From Amycolatopsis rifamycinica (GTDB taxonomy: Bacteria > Actinomycetota > Actinomycetes > Mycobacteriales > Pseudonocardiaceae): a DNA stretch of 64,000 nucleotides. Each line of letters opens with the position of its first letter. Position 1 is the first letter of the stretch. Positions 43,880 through 52,937 of the stretch are shown piece by piece. The translations under genes and the position numbers were made by a program. The stretch lies in NCBI RefSeq assembly GCF_000695625.1, contig NZ_JMQI01000055.1, positions 160,557-224,556 on the forward strand. The letters are read 5' to 3'. Below the pieces are notes generated by a model. It was not told where the DNA came from and ran no database searches. It worked only from the letters and a program-made list of their open reading frames with translations.

Positions 43880-44470
43880 TCAGCGCACCCCGGCGAAGAT
43901 CCGGATGACGTCCGGCAGCACGTTCACCGGGATCGTCGGGTCGATCGCGCGCTGGACGCCGAGCCCGATGCCGAGGCTGAGCAGCGCCGTCGCGGCGTCG
44001 TCGGCCGACATCGGGAGCGTGATGCCGAACCGCTCGGCGTACCCGGTGAGCAGGCCGGCGATGGTGTCGCGGATGGCCTTGTCCCGCGCCGCCAGCTCGG
44101 CGCGCACGTGCGGGTCGCGACGCGCGTTCGTCGCGAACTCGACCTCCAGCGCCGTCCAGGCTTCGTCGCCGATGCTGCGCTCGGCCCAGGTTTGGAACGC
44201 CGCCAGCAGGCCTTCCATCCCGTCGGCGCCGGCCAGTGCCTCGGCGATCAGGGCGACCTGTTCGTCGTGGATCCGGTCGAGCACGGTGAGGCAGAGCTCG
44301 TCCTTGCTGCGGAAGTTCGAGTACACCGCGCCCTTCGAATACCCGGCTTCGTCGGCGACCTTCTCCAGCGACGTCACCGAGTAGCCGTCGCGCAGGAAGA
44401 GCAGCTTCGCGGTCTCGACCAGCTGCTCGCGGGTGCGCGCCTGGCTTTCCGCACGGGTGAGTCGGGCCAT
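43880..44470 (-). CDS. TetR family transcriptional regulator
   Basis: This 196-residue protein has the TetR DNA-binding domain (RTREQLVETAKLLFLRDGYS, SLEKVADEAGYSKGAVYSNF) at residues 12-60 and a C-terminal region like the BetI/TetR_C_6 group. The start is ATG at 44470. It is divergent from a flavin monooxygenase gene 66 bases away, and the usual logic is that it represses that gene and itself until the substrate or an analogue binds. Confidence 0.93.
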   Translation of the reverse strand: MARLTRAESQARTREQLVETAKLLFLRDGYSVTSLEKVADEAGYSKGAVYSNFRSKDELCLTVLDRIHDEQVALIAEALAGADGMEGLLAAFQTWAERSIGDEAWTALEVEFATNARRDPHVRAELAARDKAIRDTIAGLLTGYAERFGITLPMSADDAATALLSLGIGLGVQRAIDPTIPVNVLPDVIRIFAGVR

Positions 44471-44487
44471 GCGGGCACTGTAGCGAA

Positions 44488-44509
44488 CATCGGAATCGGG
44501 GTACCGATG
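44488..44509. promoter_or_regulatory. Possible TetR operator in the TetR/monooxygenase intergenic region
   Basis: CATCGG and CCGATG form 6-bp arms 10 bases apart, between the two divergent starts. A GTAC...GTAC pattern overlaps it at 44501-44521. Symmetry is modest. Confidence 0.35.
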
Positions 44510-44536
44510 GTATTCGAGTACTGTTAGTCTCCGAAA

Positions 44537-46009
44537 ATGGAACAACGCCACTTCGCGGTCCTCGTCGTCGGCGCCGGGGCGTCCGGGCTGGGCGCCGCCA
44601 TCCGCCTCGCCCAGGCCGGCGTCGGCGACCTCGCCGTGCTGGAAAAGGCCGGGGCGCTCGGCGGGACCTGGCGCGACAACACCTACCCCGGCTGCGCGTG
44701 CGACGTCCCGTCCGCGCTGTACTCGTACTCCTTCGCGCCCAATCCGGAGTGGACCCGCGCGTTCGCCGGCCAGGCCGAGATCCGGGCCTACCTGCAGGAC
44801 ACGGCCGAGCGCTTCGGCGTCACCGGGAAGATCCGCTACGGCGTCGAGGTGACGCGCGCGCAGTGGAACCCGCGCGAGGCCCGCTGGGAGCTGGCGACGT
44901 CGCGAGGCCCGTACACCGCCCGGATCCTGGTCGCCGGCACCGGTCCCTGGCACGAACCGCTGATCCCGGACCTGCCCGGGCTCGCGGACTTCCCCGGCGA
45001 GGTCTTCCACTCCGCGCGCTGGAACCACGGCTACGACCTGACGGGCCGGCGGATCGCGGTGGTCGGCACCGGCGCGTCCGCGGTCCAGTTCGTCCCCGAG
45101 ATCGTGCCACGGGCCGGCCGGCTGCACCTGTTCCAGCGCACCGCGCAGTGGGTCCTGCCGAAGCCGGACCACCCCGTCCCCGGCGCCGAACGGTTCCTGC
45201 TGCGGCGGTTCCCGGCACTGCGGCGGGCGTTGCGCAGCGCCGAGTACGGCGCGATGGAGACGCTCGGCTTCGGCTTCCGCCACCCGTGGCTGCTGCGGCA
45301 GGTGCAGAAGATCGGGCTAGCGCACCTGCGGCTGGCGGTGCGGGATCCGGTGCTGCGCCGGGCGTTGACGCCGGACTACACGCTCGGCTGCAAGCGGCTG
45401 CTGATGTCCAACACGTACTACCGCGCGCTGACGCGGTCCCATGTGGACGTGCACCCGACGGCGGTGCGGTCCGTCGACGGCACCCGGGTGATCGGGGCGG
45501 ACGGCTCGTCGGCGGAGGTCGACGCGATCATCTTCGGCACCGGCTTCCACATCCTCGACATGCCGGTGTCGTCATGCGTCTTCGACGGCGACGGCCGCAG
45601 CCTGGACGACCACTGGAAGGGCAGCCCGCAGGCGTACGCGGGGACGTCGGTGGCCGGGTTCCCGAACCTGTACCTGCTGCTGGGGCCGAGCCTCGGCACC
45701 GGGCACACGTCGGCGTTCATGATCCTGGAGGCCCAGCTGCGCCACACGGTGGCGGCGGTGACCCGGACGCTGGGCACGGAGGGGACGGCGCTGACGGTCC
45801 GCCCCGAGGTGCAGGCGGCGTTCAACGCGGAGGTCCAGGCCGCGCTGCCGGGCACGGTGTACCAGGCGGGCGGCTGTTCGAGCTACTACACGGACGTGAA
45901 CGGCCGCAACAGCTTCAGCTGGCCGTTCTCGACCGGACGGCTGCGGTCGCGGGTGGGGGAGTTCCGCGAAGCCGACTACGAGATCAGCCCGGCGGCAGGG
46001 CTGGGATGA
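44537..46009 (+). CDS. Flavin-containing monooxygenase, Baeyer-Villiger type
   Basis: This 490-residue enzyme has the FAD motif VVGAGASGLGAA (10-21) and the NADPH motif VVGTGASAVQF (176-186). Between them lies FPGEVFHSARW (152-162), matching the FxGxxxHxxxW fingerprint of Baeyer-Villiger monooxygenases. These enzymes insert one oxygen beside a ketone or oxidise a heteroatom using NADPH. ATGTGYH-like FGTGFHILDM near residue 335 is the second family signature. The TetR gene is divergent. The substrate could be a ketone or a steroid-like compound. Confidence 0.93.
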   Translation: MEQRHFAVLVVGAGASGLGAAIRLAQAGVGDLAVLEKAGALGGTWRDNTYPGCACDVPSALYSYSFAPNPEWTRAFAGQAEIRAYLQDTAERFGVTGKIRYGVEVTRAQWNPREARWELATSRGPYTARILVAGTGPWHEPLIPDLPGLADFPGEVFHSARWNHGYDLTGRRIAVVGTGASAVQFVPEIVPRAGRLHLFQRTAQWVLPKPDHPVPGAERFLLRRFPALRRALRSAEYGAMETLGFGFRHPWLLRQVQKIGLAHLRLAVRDPVLRRALTPDYTLGCKRLLMSNTYYRALTRSHVDVHPTAVRSVDGTRVIGADGSSAEVDAIIFGTGFHILDMPVSSCVFDGDGRSLDDHWKGSPQAYAGTSVAGFPNLYLLLGPSLGTGHTSAFMILEAQLRHTVAAVTRTLGTEGTALTVRPEVQAAFNAEVQAALPGTVYQAGGCSSYYTDVNGRNSFSWPFSTGRLRSRVGEFREADYEISPAAGLG

Positions 46010-46033
46010 CTCATCCACGGCGCCGGAGAACCG

Positions 46034-47194
46034 TCACAGCGTCGTGAACCGGATCCCCGCCTTGGTCAGCCGGTCCACGAGCGCGCCGCCCATCGCGGTC
46101 GCCGTGGTCACCTGGCCCGCCGTCTCCGGGAGGTCGTCGGTCGCCAGGCACAGGGCCGACTCGGCGAGCATCTTCGCCGTCTCGTCGTAGCCCGGGTCGC
46201 CGCCCGACACCTCCGTCACCACCCGCGAACCGCCGCCCTCGCCGATGAACCGCACCGAAAACCACGACCGCGCGCGCCGCTCGGGGCTCGGGCCGTTGCC
46301 CGGGGCCAGCAGCCGGGACAGCGCCCGCCGGGCCGGGGGGAGCTGCGCCGCGGCGAGCAGGGCGCCCGCGCCCGCCACCCCGCCGGCCAGCACCGGCAGG
46401 TGCTTCACCGCCGCGAAGTGCCGGTAGGTGAAGTCCGGTCCGTAGCGCTCGGCCGCGGCCGCCGACCGGCGGACGACCTCGGCGTCGATCGTCGGCAGCG
46501 GCACCGCCCACCAGCCCGGCTCGGCGAGCCGGTGCGGGCGCCCGAGCCGGGTACGCGCGGACCGCCCGGCCGGTCGCGGCTCGGCGGCGGCCCGCCGGCG
46601 CGCCGCGCGGGCCCCGGCCGGCAGGCGGGACATGACGGTCAGCGCGCTCAGGAACGTGCCGCCCGAGGGCATCCCGCCGGCCCGGACGTAGCCGTCGACC
46701 GTCAGCGGCACGCCTTCGGGCAGCTGCCGCACGGTGAACCACGCGCCGAGGTCGTGCGGGATCGAGTCGAACCCGCACGCGTGCACCAGCCGCGCGCCGG
46801 TCTCGCGGGCGCGCCGGTCGTGCGCCAGGTACATCCGGTCGACGAACTCGGGCTCGCCGGTCAGGTCGACGTAGTCGGTGCCCGCTTCGGCGCACGCCGC
46901 CACCAGTGGCTCGCCGTGCGTCAGGTACGGGCCGACGGTCGTGATCACCACTTTCGCCGATTCGGCCACGGCCCGCAGCGACGCGGGATCGCCGGTGTCG
47001 GCGACGAGCACGTCGAGCGAGCCGAACCGGTCGTCGACCTCCGCCAGCAGGGCCCGGACGGCTTCGAGGCGGCCGCGGTCGCGCCCGGCCAGTGCCCAGC
47101 GCAGGTCCGACGGCGCGTGGCGGGCCAAGTACTCGGCGGTCAGCCCGCCGGTGAACCCGGTGGCGCCGAACAGGACCACGTCGTAGGCGCGCAT
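46034..47194 (-). CDS. Saccharopine dehydrogenase family reductase (trans-acting enoyl reductase-like)
   Basis: This 386-residue protein begins YDVVLFGATGFTGGLTAEYLA, an NADP-binding Rossmann motif with the GATGFTG pattern of the saccharopine dehydrogenase NADP family. ITTVGPYLTHGEPLVAACAEAGTDYVDLTGEPEF follows in family order. This subgroup in actinomycetes includes the trans-acting enoyl reductases of mycobacterial glycolipid synthesis and many uncharacterised reductases, so it is unlikely to make saccharopine. The start is ATG at 47194. It is convergent with the monooxygenase gene and divergent from the lactate oxidase-like gene. Confidence 0.88.
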   Translation of the reverse strand: MRAYDVVLFGATGFTGGLTAEYLARHAPSDLRWALAGRDRGRLEAVRALLAEVDDRFGSLDVLVADTGDPASLRAVAESAKVVITTVGPYLTHGEPLVAACAEAGTDYVDLTGEPEFVDRMYLAHDRRARETGARLVHACGFDSIPHDLGAWFTVRQLPEGVPLTVDGYVRAGGMPSGGTFLSALTVMSRLPAGARAARRRAAAEPRPAGRSARTRLGRPHRLAEPGWWAVPLPTIDAEVVRRSAAAAERYGPDFTYRHFAAVKHLPVLAGGVAGAGALLAAAQLPPARRALSRLLAPGNGPSPERRARSWFSVRFIGEGGGSRVVTEVSGGDPGYDETAKMLAESALCLATDDLPETAGQVTTATAMGGALVDRLTKAGIRFTTL

Positions 47195-47233
47195 GTCTTC
47201 TCCTCCGGACGTCGGCGGGCCTCAGGTTACCCA

Positions 47234-47266
47234 CCGGTCAGTTCCCGGCGCCGGGTGAACTACCGG
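47234..47266. promoter_or_regulatory. Inverted repeat between the reductase and lactate oxidase-like genes
   Basis: CCGGTCAGTTC at 47234-47244 and GAACTACCGG at 47257-47266 are inverted copies with a one-base difference, flanking the 12-bp palindrome CCCGGCGCCGGG (47244-47255). The site lies between divergent starts and could control both genes. Confidence 0.4.
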
Positions 47267-47302
47267 CGGGTACAGTGCCCCCTCGAACGCGAGGAGGCAA
47301 CC

Positions 47303-48466
47303 GTGACCGAACGCTTCGGCAGCTACCAGAACGAGATCTACCTGCAGGGACTCGGTGGTCAGCTGCCGCCGTGCTCGACCGACGCGACCAGGCTCGAAGC
47401 ATCGGCGCGCGAGGTCATGGCCCCCGGGCCGTTCTCCTACGTCGCGGGCGCGGCCGGCTCCGGCGCCACCGCCCGCGCCAACCGCGAGGCCTTCGACCGC
47501 TGGCGGATCGTGCCCCGGATGCTGACCGGCGCCACCGAGCGCGACCTGGCCACGACGGTGCTCGGCAGCCGGCTGCCCGCCCCGGTGGCCGTCGCGCCGG
47601 TCGGCGTCCAGTCGATCGTGCACCCGGACGCCGAGTCCGCGACCGCCCGCGCCGCCGCCTCGGCCGGGCTGCCGTTCATCCTGTCCACGGCGTCGTCGAC
47701 CGGCATCGAGGACGTCGCCGAGGCCAACGGCGACGGCCCGCGCTGGTTCCAGCTGTACTGGCCCGGCGACAACGACGTCTGCGCGAGCCTGCTGACGCGG
47801 GCGAAGAACGCCGGCTACACCGCGCTGGTCGTCACCCTCGACACGTGGACGCTGGCCTGGCGACCGTCCGATCTGGACCAGGCGTACCTGCCGTTCCTGA
47901 AGGGCGAAGGCTGCGCCGTCCCGTTCACCGACCCGGTGTTCCGCGGCCTGCTCGAGAAGACCCCGGAAGACGACCTGAACATGGCGATCCTCCGCTGGAT
48001 CGGCATGCTCACCGGCACCGACCGGACGTGGGACCAGCTGCCGTTCCTGCGTGAGCACTGGGACGGCCCGATCGTCCTCAAGGGCATCCAGCACGTCGCC
48101 GACGCGCGCCGCGCGGCGGAGGCCGGCATGGACGGCATCGTGGTCTCCAACCACGGCGGCCGCCAGGTCGACGGCGCGATCGGCGCCCTGGAGGCGCTCC
48201 CGGCCATCGTCGCGGCGGTCGGCGACCGCATGGAGGTGCTGTTCGACTCGGGCATCCGCACCGGCGCCGACGTGCTCAAGGCGATCGCGCTGGGCGCCAG
48301 GGCGGTGCTGGTGGGCCGCCCGTGGGTGTACGGCCTGGCCCACGCGGGCGAGGACGGCGTCCGGCACGTGCTGCGCAGCCTGCTGGCGGACTTCGACCTG
48401 ACCATGGGGTTGTCCGGCCACCGCACGCTCGCCGACCTGGGTCCGGACTCGCTGCAGCGGACGTGA
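47303..48466 (+). CDS. FMN-dependent alpha-hydroxy acid oxidase, lactate 2-monooxygenase-like
   Basis: This 387-residue flavoprotein is of the LldD/lactate oxidase family. FMN and substrate residues appear in PVAVAPVGVQSIVHPDAE, WFQLYWPGD, IVLKGIQHVADA (active-site lysine) and GIVVSNHGGRQVDGA (catalytic histidine), then LFDSGIRTGADVLKAIALGA and VGRPWVYGLA for FMN phosphate. The N-terminal stretch YQNEIYLQGLGGQLPP and the long loop after ALVVTLDTWTLAW match lactate 2-monooxygenases, which turn lactate into acetate and CO2. The start is GTG at 47303 after GAGGAGG. A dehydrogenase activity cannot be excluded. Confidence 0.92.
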   Translation: MTERFGSYQNEIYLQGLGGQLPPCSTDATRLEASAREVMAPGPFSYVAGAAGSGATARANREAFDRWRIVPRMLTGATERDLATTVLGSRLPAPVAVAPVGVQSIVHPDAESATARAAASAGLPFILSTASSTGIEDVAEANGDGPRWFQLYWPGDNDVCASLLTRAKNAGYTALVVTLDTWTLAWRPSDLDQAYLPFLKGEGCAVPFTDPVFRGLLEKTPEDDLNMAILRWIGMLTGTDRTWDQLPFLREHWDGPIVLKGIQHVADARRAAEAGMDGIVVSNHGGRQVDGAIGALEALPAIVAAVGDRMEVLFDSGIRTGADVLKAIALGARAVLVGRPWVYGLAHAGEDGVRHVLRSLLADFDLTMGLSGHRTLADLGPDSLQRT

Positions 48467-48582
48467 GGTAACGAATCGGGAATTCCGGGGACAGCCGGGA
48501 TCGAGGCCGCTACGGTTCTGCTTCGCCACGGCCGCTCGGGGACGGACCGGTGGTTTCCATCAGTCCTTCATGAGGGGTTTCC

Positions 48583-48840
48583 ATGTCTTCGATCATGATG
48601 CGCATCGGCGTGCTCTGCGCCGTGCTCGGGTTCGGCACCATCGTCCTCGAGCAGTTCGACTACGAGTTCCGGATCCTGTCCTGGGCCAGCGACATGCAGC
48701 CGCTGTTCGGCATCGTCCTCGGCCTGGTCGGCCTCGCGCTGATCGGTGGTTCGGTGGCGATGAACCGGGCCAAGAGCGCGCCCCAGCCGCAGCAGCAGGC
48801 GCCGGTGCAGCCGCCGCAGCAGCCCGGACAGCCCGGCTGA
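48583..48840 (+). CDS. Small membrane protein with Pro/Gln-rich tail
   Basis: This 85-residue protein has two membrane segments, IGVLCAVLGFGTIVLEQF (8-25) and PLFGIVLGLVGLALIGGSV (40-58), joined by an acidic-aromatic loop, and a cytoplasmic or external tail made of proline and glutamine (residues 66-85). I do not recognise a family. The GTTTCC-rich leader has a modest ribosome-binding site (GAGGGG). A hairpin follows, so it is probably a single-gene transcript. Confidence 0.75.
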   Translation: MSSIMMRIGVLCAVLGFGTIVLEQFDYEFRILSWASDMQPLFGIVLGLVGLALIGGSVAMNRAKSAPQPQQQAPVQPPQQPGQPG

Positions 48841-48849
48841 CGTTCGTCC

Positions 48850-48886
48850 CCGAAGGCCCTCTCGCCGCCCGCGATGGGGCCTTCGG
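48850..48886 (+). terminator. Hairpin terminator after the small membrane protein
   Basis: CCGAAGGCCC at 48850-48859 pairs exactly with GGGCCTTCGG at 48877-48886 across a 17-base loop, 9 bases past the stop codon. Confidence 0.6.
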
Positions 48887-48957
48887 CGTGCGCCCCGTCA
48901 CGCGCCGGGGATATTCGGAAGCCCGGTTCGTCACGCACGGCTATCCTTGGACCAAGA

Positions 48958-51900
48958 ATGTCCGAGCCATCCCCCCTCCACGCGCTGCGAGCGCGCCTGC
49001 CCGAGCTGATGCCGCGCGACGAGCAGCGGCTGCGCCGTCGGCTCGAAGGCGCCCGCAAAGCGCGCGACCGCGACGCCGCCCTGGCGCAGATCGCCGCCGA
49101 CATCGACAAGGCGGAGCTGCGGATCCAGTCGCGGCGCGAGAGCGTGCCCAAGATCGAGTACCCCGAAGAGCTGCCCGTCAGCCGGCTCAAGGACGAGATC
49201 GCCGCCGCCATCGACAAGCACCAGGTCGTGATCGTCGCGGGGGAGACCGGCTCGGGCAAGACCACCCAGCTGCCGAAGATCTGCCTGGAGCTCGGCCGCG
49301 GCGTCCGCGGCCAGATCGGGCACACCCAGCCGCGGCGGCTGGCCGCGCGCACGGTCGCCGACCGGATCGCGAGCGAACTGAAGACCGAGCTCGGCGACAC
49401 CGTCGGCTACAAGGTGCGGTTCACCGACCAGTCCGGGCAGGACACGCTGGTCAAGCTGATGACCGACGGCATCCTGCTCGCCGAGATCCAGACCGACCGC
49501 TCGCTGCGCCAATACGACACGCTGATCATCGACGAGGCCCACGAGCGCAGCCTCAACATCGACTTCATCCTCGGCTACCTCAAGCAGCTGCTGCCCCGCC
49601 GTCCCGACCTCAAGGTCATCATCACCTCGGCGACGATCGACCCGGAACGCTTCTCGAAGCACTTCGACAACGCGCCGATCGTCGAGGTCTCCGGGCGGAC
49701 GTACCCGGTCGAGGTGCGCTACCGGCCGCTCGTCGACCCCGACGATCCCTCCGAGGACGCCGACGAGCGCGACCAGACCCAGGGCATCCTCGACGCCGTC
49801 GAGGAACTGTGCGCCGAAGGTCCGGGCGACATCCTCGTCTTTCTCTCCGGTGAACGCGAAATCCGCGACACGGCCGACGTGCTGAACCGGGCGAACCTGC
49901 GCAACACCGAGGTCCTGCCGCTGTACGCGCGGCTGTCGTCGGCCGAGCAGCAGCGCATCTTCCAGTCCCACACCGGGCGGCGCGTGGTGCTCGCGACGAA
50001 CGTCGCCGAGACGTCGCTGACCGTGCCGGGCATCAAGTACGTCGTCGACCCGGGCACCGCGCGGATTTCGCGCTACAGCCACCGGACCAAGGTGCAGCGG
50101 CTGCCGATCGAGCCCGTTTCGCAGGCGTCGGCGAACCAGCGCAAGGGCCGCTGCGGCCGGACGTCCGACGGCATCTGCATCCGGCTCTACTCCGAAGAGG
50201 ACTTCGAGAGCCGGCCCGAGTTCACCGATCCCGAGATCCTGCGGACCAACCTCGCCTCGGTCATCCTGCAGATGACGTCGCTGGGCCTCGGCGACATCGC
50301 CGCGTTCCCGTTCGTCGAACCGCCGGACCGCCGCCAGGTCAGCGACGGCGTCGGCCTGCTGCAGGAGCTGGGCGCGTTCGCCTCGACCGGTTCCGACCGC
50401 AGCCTGACCGACATCGGCCGCAAGCTCGCGCAGCTGCCGGTCGACCCGCGGATGGGCCGGATGGTCCTGGAAGCGGCGAAGAACGGCTGCGTGCGCGAGG
50501 TCATGATCATCGCCGCGGCCCTGTCCATCCAGGACCCCCGCGAGCGGCCGGCCGAGAAGCAGCAGGCGGCCGACGCCCAGCACGCGCGGTTCGCGGATCC
50601 GACGTCGGACTTCCTGGCCTACCTGAACCTCTGGGAGTACGTCGCCGAACAGCAGAAGGCGTTGTCCGGCAACCAGTTCCGGCGCATGTGCCGCACCGAG
50701 TACCTGAACTACCTGCGCCTGCGCGAGTGGCAGGACATCTTCAGCCAGCTGCGCCAGCTGGCCAAGCCGCTCGGCATCTCCCTGAACACGACCCCGGCGG
50801 ACCCGCAGCGCGTGCACACGTCGCTGATCGCCGGGCTGCTCTCGCACATCGGGCTCAAGGACCCGGCGAAGGGCGACTACCTGGGCGCGCGCGGCGCCCG
50901 CTTCGGCGTGTTCCCGGGCTCGGCGCTGTTCAAGAAGCAGCCGCGCTGGGTGATGTCGGCCGAGCTGGTGGAGACGTCGCGGCTGTGGGCGCGGGTCAAC
51001 GCGCGCATCGAACCCGAATGGGTGGAGCCGCTGGCCCAGCACGTCGTGAAGCGGTCGTATTCCGAGCCGCACTGGGAACGCAAGCAGGGCGCGGTGATCG
51101 CGACCGAGAAGGTGACGCTGTACGGCGTCCCGCTGATCGCCGACCGCCGCGTCAACTACGGCCGGATCGACCCGGAGCTGTCGCGGGCGCTGTTCATCCG
51201 GCACGCGCTGGTGGAAGGTGACTGGCAGACGCGGCACCACTTCTTCGCCGAGAACCGGGCGCTGCTGGAGGAGGTCGAGGACCTCGAAAACCGCGCGCGG
51301 CGGCGCGACATCCTGGTCGACGACCAGACGCTGTACGAGTTCTACGACGCGCGGGTCCCGGCGGACGTCGTCTCGGTGCGCCACTTCGACAGCTGGTGGA
51401 AGAAGGCGCGGCACACCGATCCCGACCTGCTGTCGTTCGAGAAGTCCATGCTCATCAACGAGTCCGCGGGCAGCGTCCGCGAGGGCGACTACCCGGACTC
51501 GTGGACGCAGGGCACGCAGGTCTTCAAGCTGACCTACCAGTTCGAGCCGGGCGCGGACGCCGACGGCGTCACCGTGCACATCCCGCTGCCGGTGCTCAAC
51601 CAGGTGACGCCGGACGGCTTCGACTGGCAGGTGCCGGGCCTGCGCGCGGAGCTGGTGACGCAGCTGATCAAGTCGCTGCCGAAGGCGCTGCGCCGCAACT
51701 TCGTCCCGGCGCCGGACACCGCGCGCGAAGTCCTTTCCCGGGTGTCCCCTTCGGACGGCCCGCTGCTGGAGGTGCTCGGCCGCGAGCTGCGGGCGCTGCG
51801 CGGGATCACGGTGCCCTACGCGGACTGGGACCTGTCGTCGGTACCGGAGCACCTGAAGATGACGTTCCGGGTGGTCGACGAACGCGGCAAGCGCGTCGCC

Positions 51901-52839
51901 GAGGGCAAGGACGTCTCGGAGCTGCAGCGGCGGCTGGCGCCGAAGGTCCGGGAGACGATCTCGAAGGCGGCCAACACCCTCGAAAAGGCGGGCCTGACCA
52001 AGCCGTCGTTCGGGGCGTTGCCGCGGGTGTTCGAATCGACGCAGCGTGGCCACGACGTCAAGGCGTACCCGGCGCTGGTGGACGAAGGCGCGTCGGTGGC
52101 GGTGCGGCTGCTGGACACGCCGGAGCAGCAGGAACACGCGATGTGGGCGGGCACGCGGCGGATGCTGCGGCTGAACCTGAACTCGCCGATGAAGTTCATC
52201 ACGCGGTCGCTGTCCAACTCCTCGAAGCTGGTGCTGAACCGCAACCCGCACGGCAGCGTCGCGGCCTTGCTCGAGGACTGCGTCGACTGCGCGGTGGACA
52301 CCCTGATGGCCGCGGGCGGCGGCCCGGTGTTCGACGAGACCGGCTTCAAGGTGCTGCTGGAGAAGGTCCGCGCCGAGCTGCACCCGGTGGTCCTGGGCGT
52401 GCTGACGGACGTCGAGAAGATCCTCCGCACGGCGAACGACGTCGAGGTGCAGCTGTCTTCGGCCCGCGGTCCGGCGGATTCGCTGGCGGACATCCGCGCC
52501 CAGCTGTCGGGCCTGGTGTATCCCGGCTTCGTCACGGAGACGGGCGCGAAGCGGCTGCGGCACGTGGTGCGCTACCTGCAGGGGATCTCGCGGAGACTGG
52601 AGAAGCTGTCCCTGGAGCCGACCCGCGACCTGCAGCGGACGGCGGACATCGCGTGGATAACCCGCGAGTACACCGACGCGCTGGCTTCGCTGCCGCCGGG
52701 AACGTCGTCACCGGCGTTGCGCGAGGTGCGCTGGATGATCGAGGAACTGCGGGTTTCGTTCTTCGCCCAGACGCTCGGGACGGCGCACCCGGTGTCGTTG
52801 AAGCGGATCACGAAGGCACTGGACGACGCTTTGGCGTGA
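48958..52839 (+). CDS. hrpA: ATP-dependent RNA helicase HrpA
   Basis: This 1293-residue DEAH-box helicase has Walker A GETGSGKTT (about 93-101), motif II DEAHERSL (about 191), SATID, and motif VI QRKGRCGRT. The helicase-associated, OB-fold and the long C-terminal DUF3418 region that separates HrpA from HrpB are all present. HrpA unwinds RNA and in E. coli rescues collided ribosomes on mRNA. The ATG at 48958 is chosen over an open frame to 48874, because the protein begins with a typical HrpA head (LRARLPELMPRDEQRLRRRL). Its length is normal and it is not in an operon. Confidence 0.96.
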   Translation: MSEPSPLHALRARLPELMPRDEQRLRRRLEGARKARDRDAALAQIAADIDKAELRIQSRRESVPKIEYPEELPVSRLKDEIAAAIDKHQVVIVAGETGSGKTTQLPKICLELGRGVRGQIGHTQPRRLAARTVADRIASELKTELGDTVGYKVRFTDQSGQDTLVKLMTDGILLAEIQTDRSLRQYDTLIIDEAHERSLNIDFILGYLKQLLPRRPDLKVIITSATIDPERFSKHFDNAPIVEVSGRTYPVEVRYRPLVDPDDPSEDADERDQTQGILDAVEELCAEGPGDILVFLSGEREIRDTADVLNRANLRNTEVLPLYARLSSAEQQRIFQSHTGRRVVLATNVAETSLTVPGIKYVVDPGTARISRYSHRTKVQRLPIEPVSQASANQRKGRCGRTSDGICIRLYSEEDFESRPEFTDPEILRTNLASVILQMTSLGLGDIAAFPFVEPPDRRQVSDGVGLLQELGAFASTGSDRSLTDIGRKLAQLPVDPRMGRMVLEAAKNGCVREVMIIAAALSIQDPRERPAEKQQAADAQHARFADPTSDFLAYLNLWEYVAEQQKALSGNQFRRMCRTEYLNYLRLREWQDIFSQLRQLAKPLGISLNTTPADPQRVHTSLIAGLLSHIGLKDPAKGDYLGARGARFGVFPGSALFKKQPRWVMSAELVETSRLWARVNARIEPEWVEPLAQHVVKRSYSEPHWERKQGAVIATEKVTLYGVPLIADRRVNYGRIDPELSRALFIRHALVEGDWQTRHHFFAENRALLEEVEDLENRARRRDILVDDQTLYEFYDARVPADVVSVRHFDSWWKKARHTDPDLLSFEKSMLINESAGSVREGDYPDSWTQGTQVFKLTYQFEPGADADGVTVHIPLPVLNQVTPDGFDWQVPGLRAELVTQLIKSLPKALRRNFVPAPDTAREVLSRVSPSDGPLLEVLGRELRALRGITVPYADWDLSSVPEHLKMTFRVVDERGKRVAEGKDVSELQRRLAPKVRETISKAANTLEKAGLTKPSFGALPRVFESTQRGHDVKAYPALVDEGASVAVRLLDTPEQQEHAMWAGTRRMLRLNLNSPMKFITRSLSNSSKLVLNRNPHGSVAALLEDCVDCAVDTLMAAGGGPVFDETGFKVLLEKVRAELHPVVLGVLTDVEKILRTANDVEVQLSSARGPADSLADIRAQLSGLVYPGFVTETGAKRLRHVVRYLQGISRRLEKLSLEPTRDLQRTADIAWITREYTDALASLPPGTSSPALREVRWMIEELRVSFFAQTLGTAHPVSLKRITKALDDALA

Positions 52840-52872
52840 CGCCGGGTATGTCCGGCTCCCCACTTCCGGCGG

Positions 52873-52897
52873 TTGACCGCGCCCGTTCGCGGGTCAA
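52873..52897 (+). terminator. Hairpin downstream of hrpA
   Basis: TTGACC and GGTCAA form a stem continued by GCG/CGC with one bulged G, about 35 bases after the hrpA stop. The stem is imperfect and without a T-run, so it is a tentative terminator. Confidence 0.35.
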
Positions 52898-52937
52898 GCC
52901 TGGGGCGGCTGGAGACCTCCTGGGAAAGGGACTTCCG

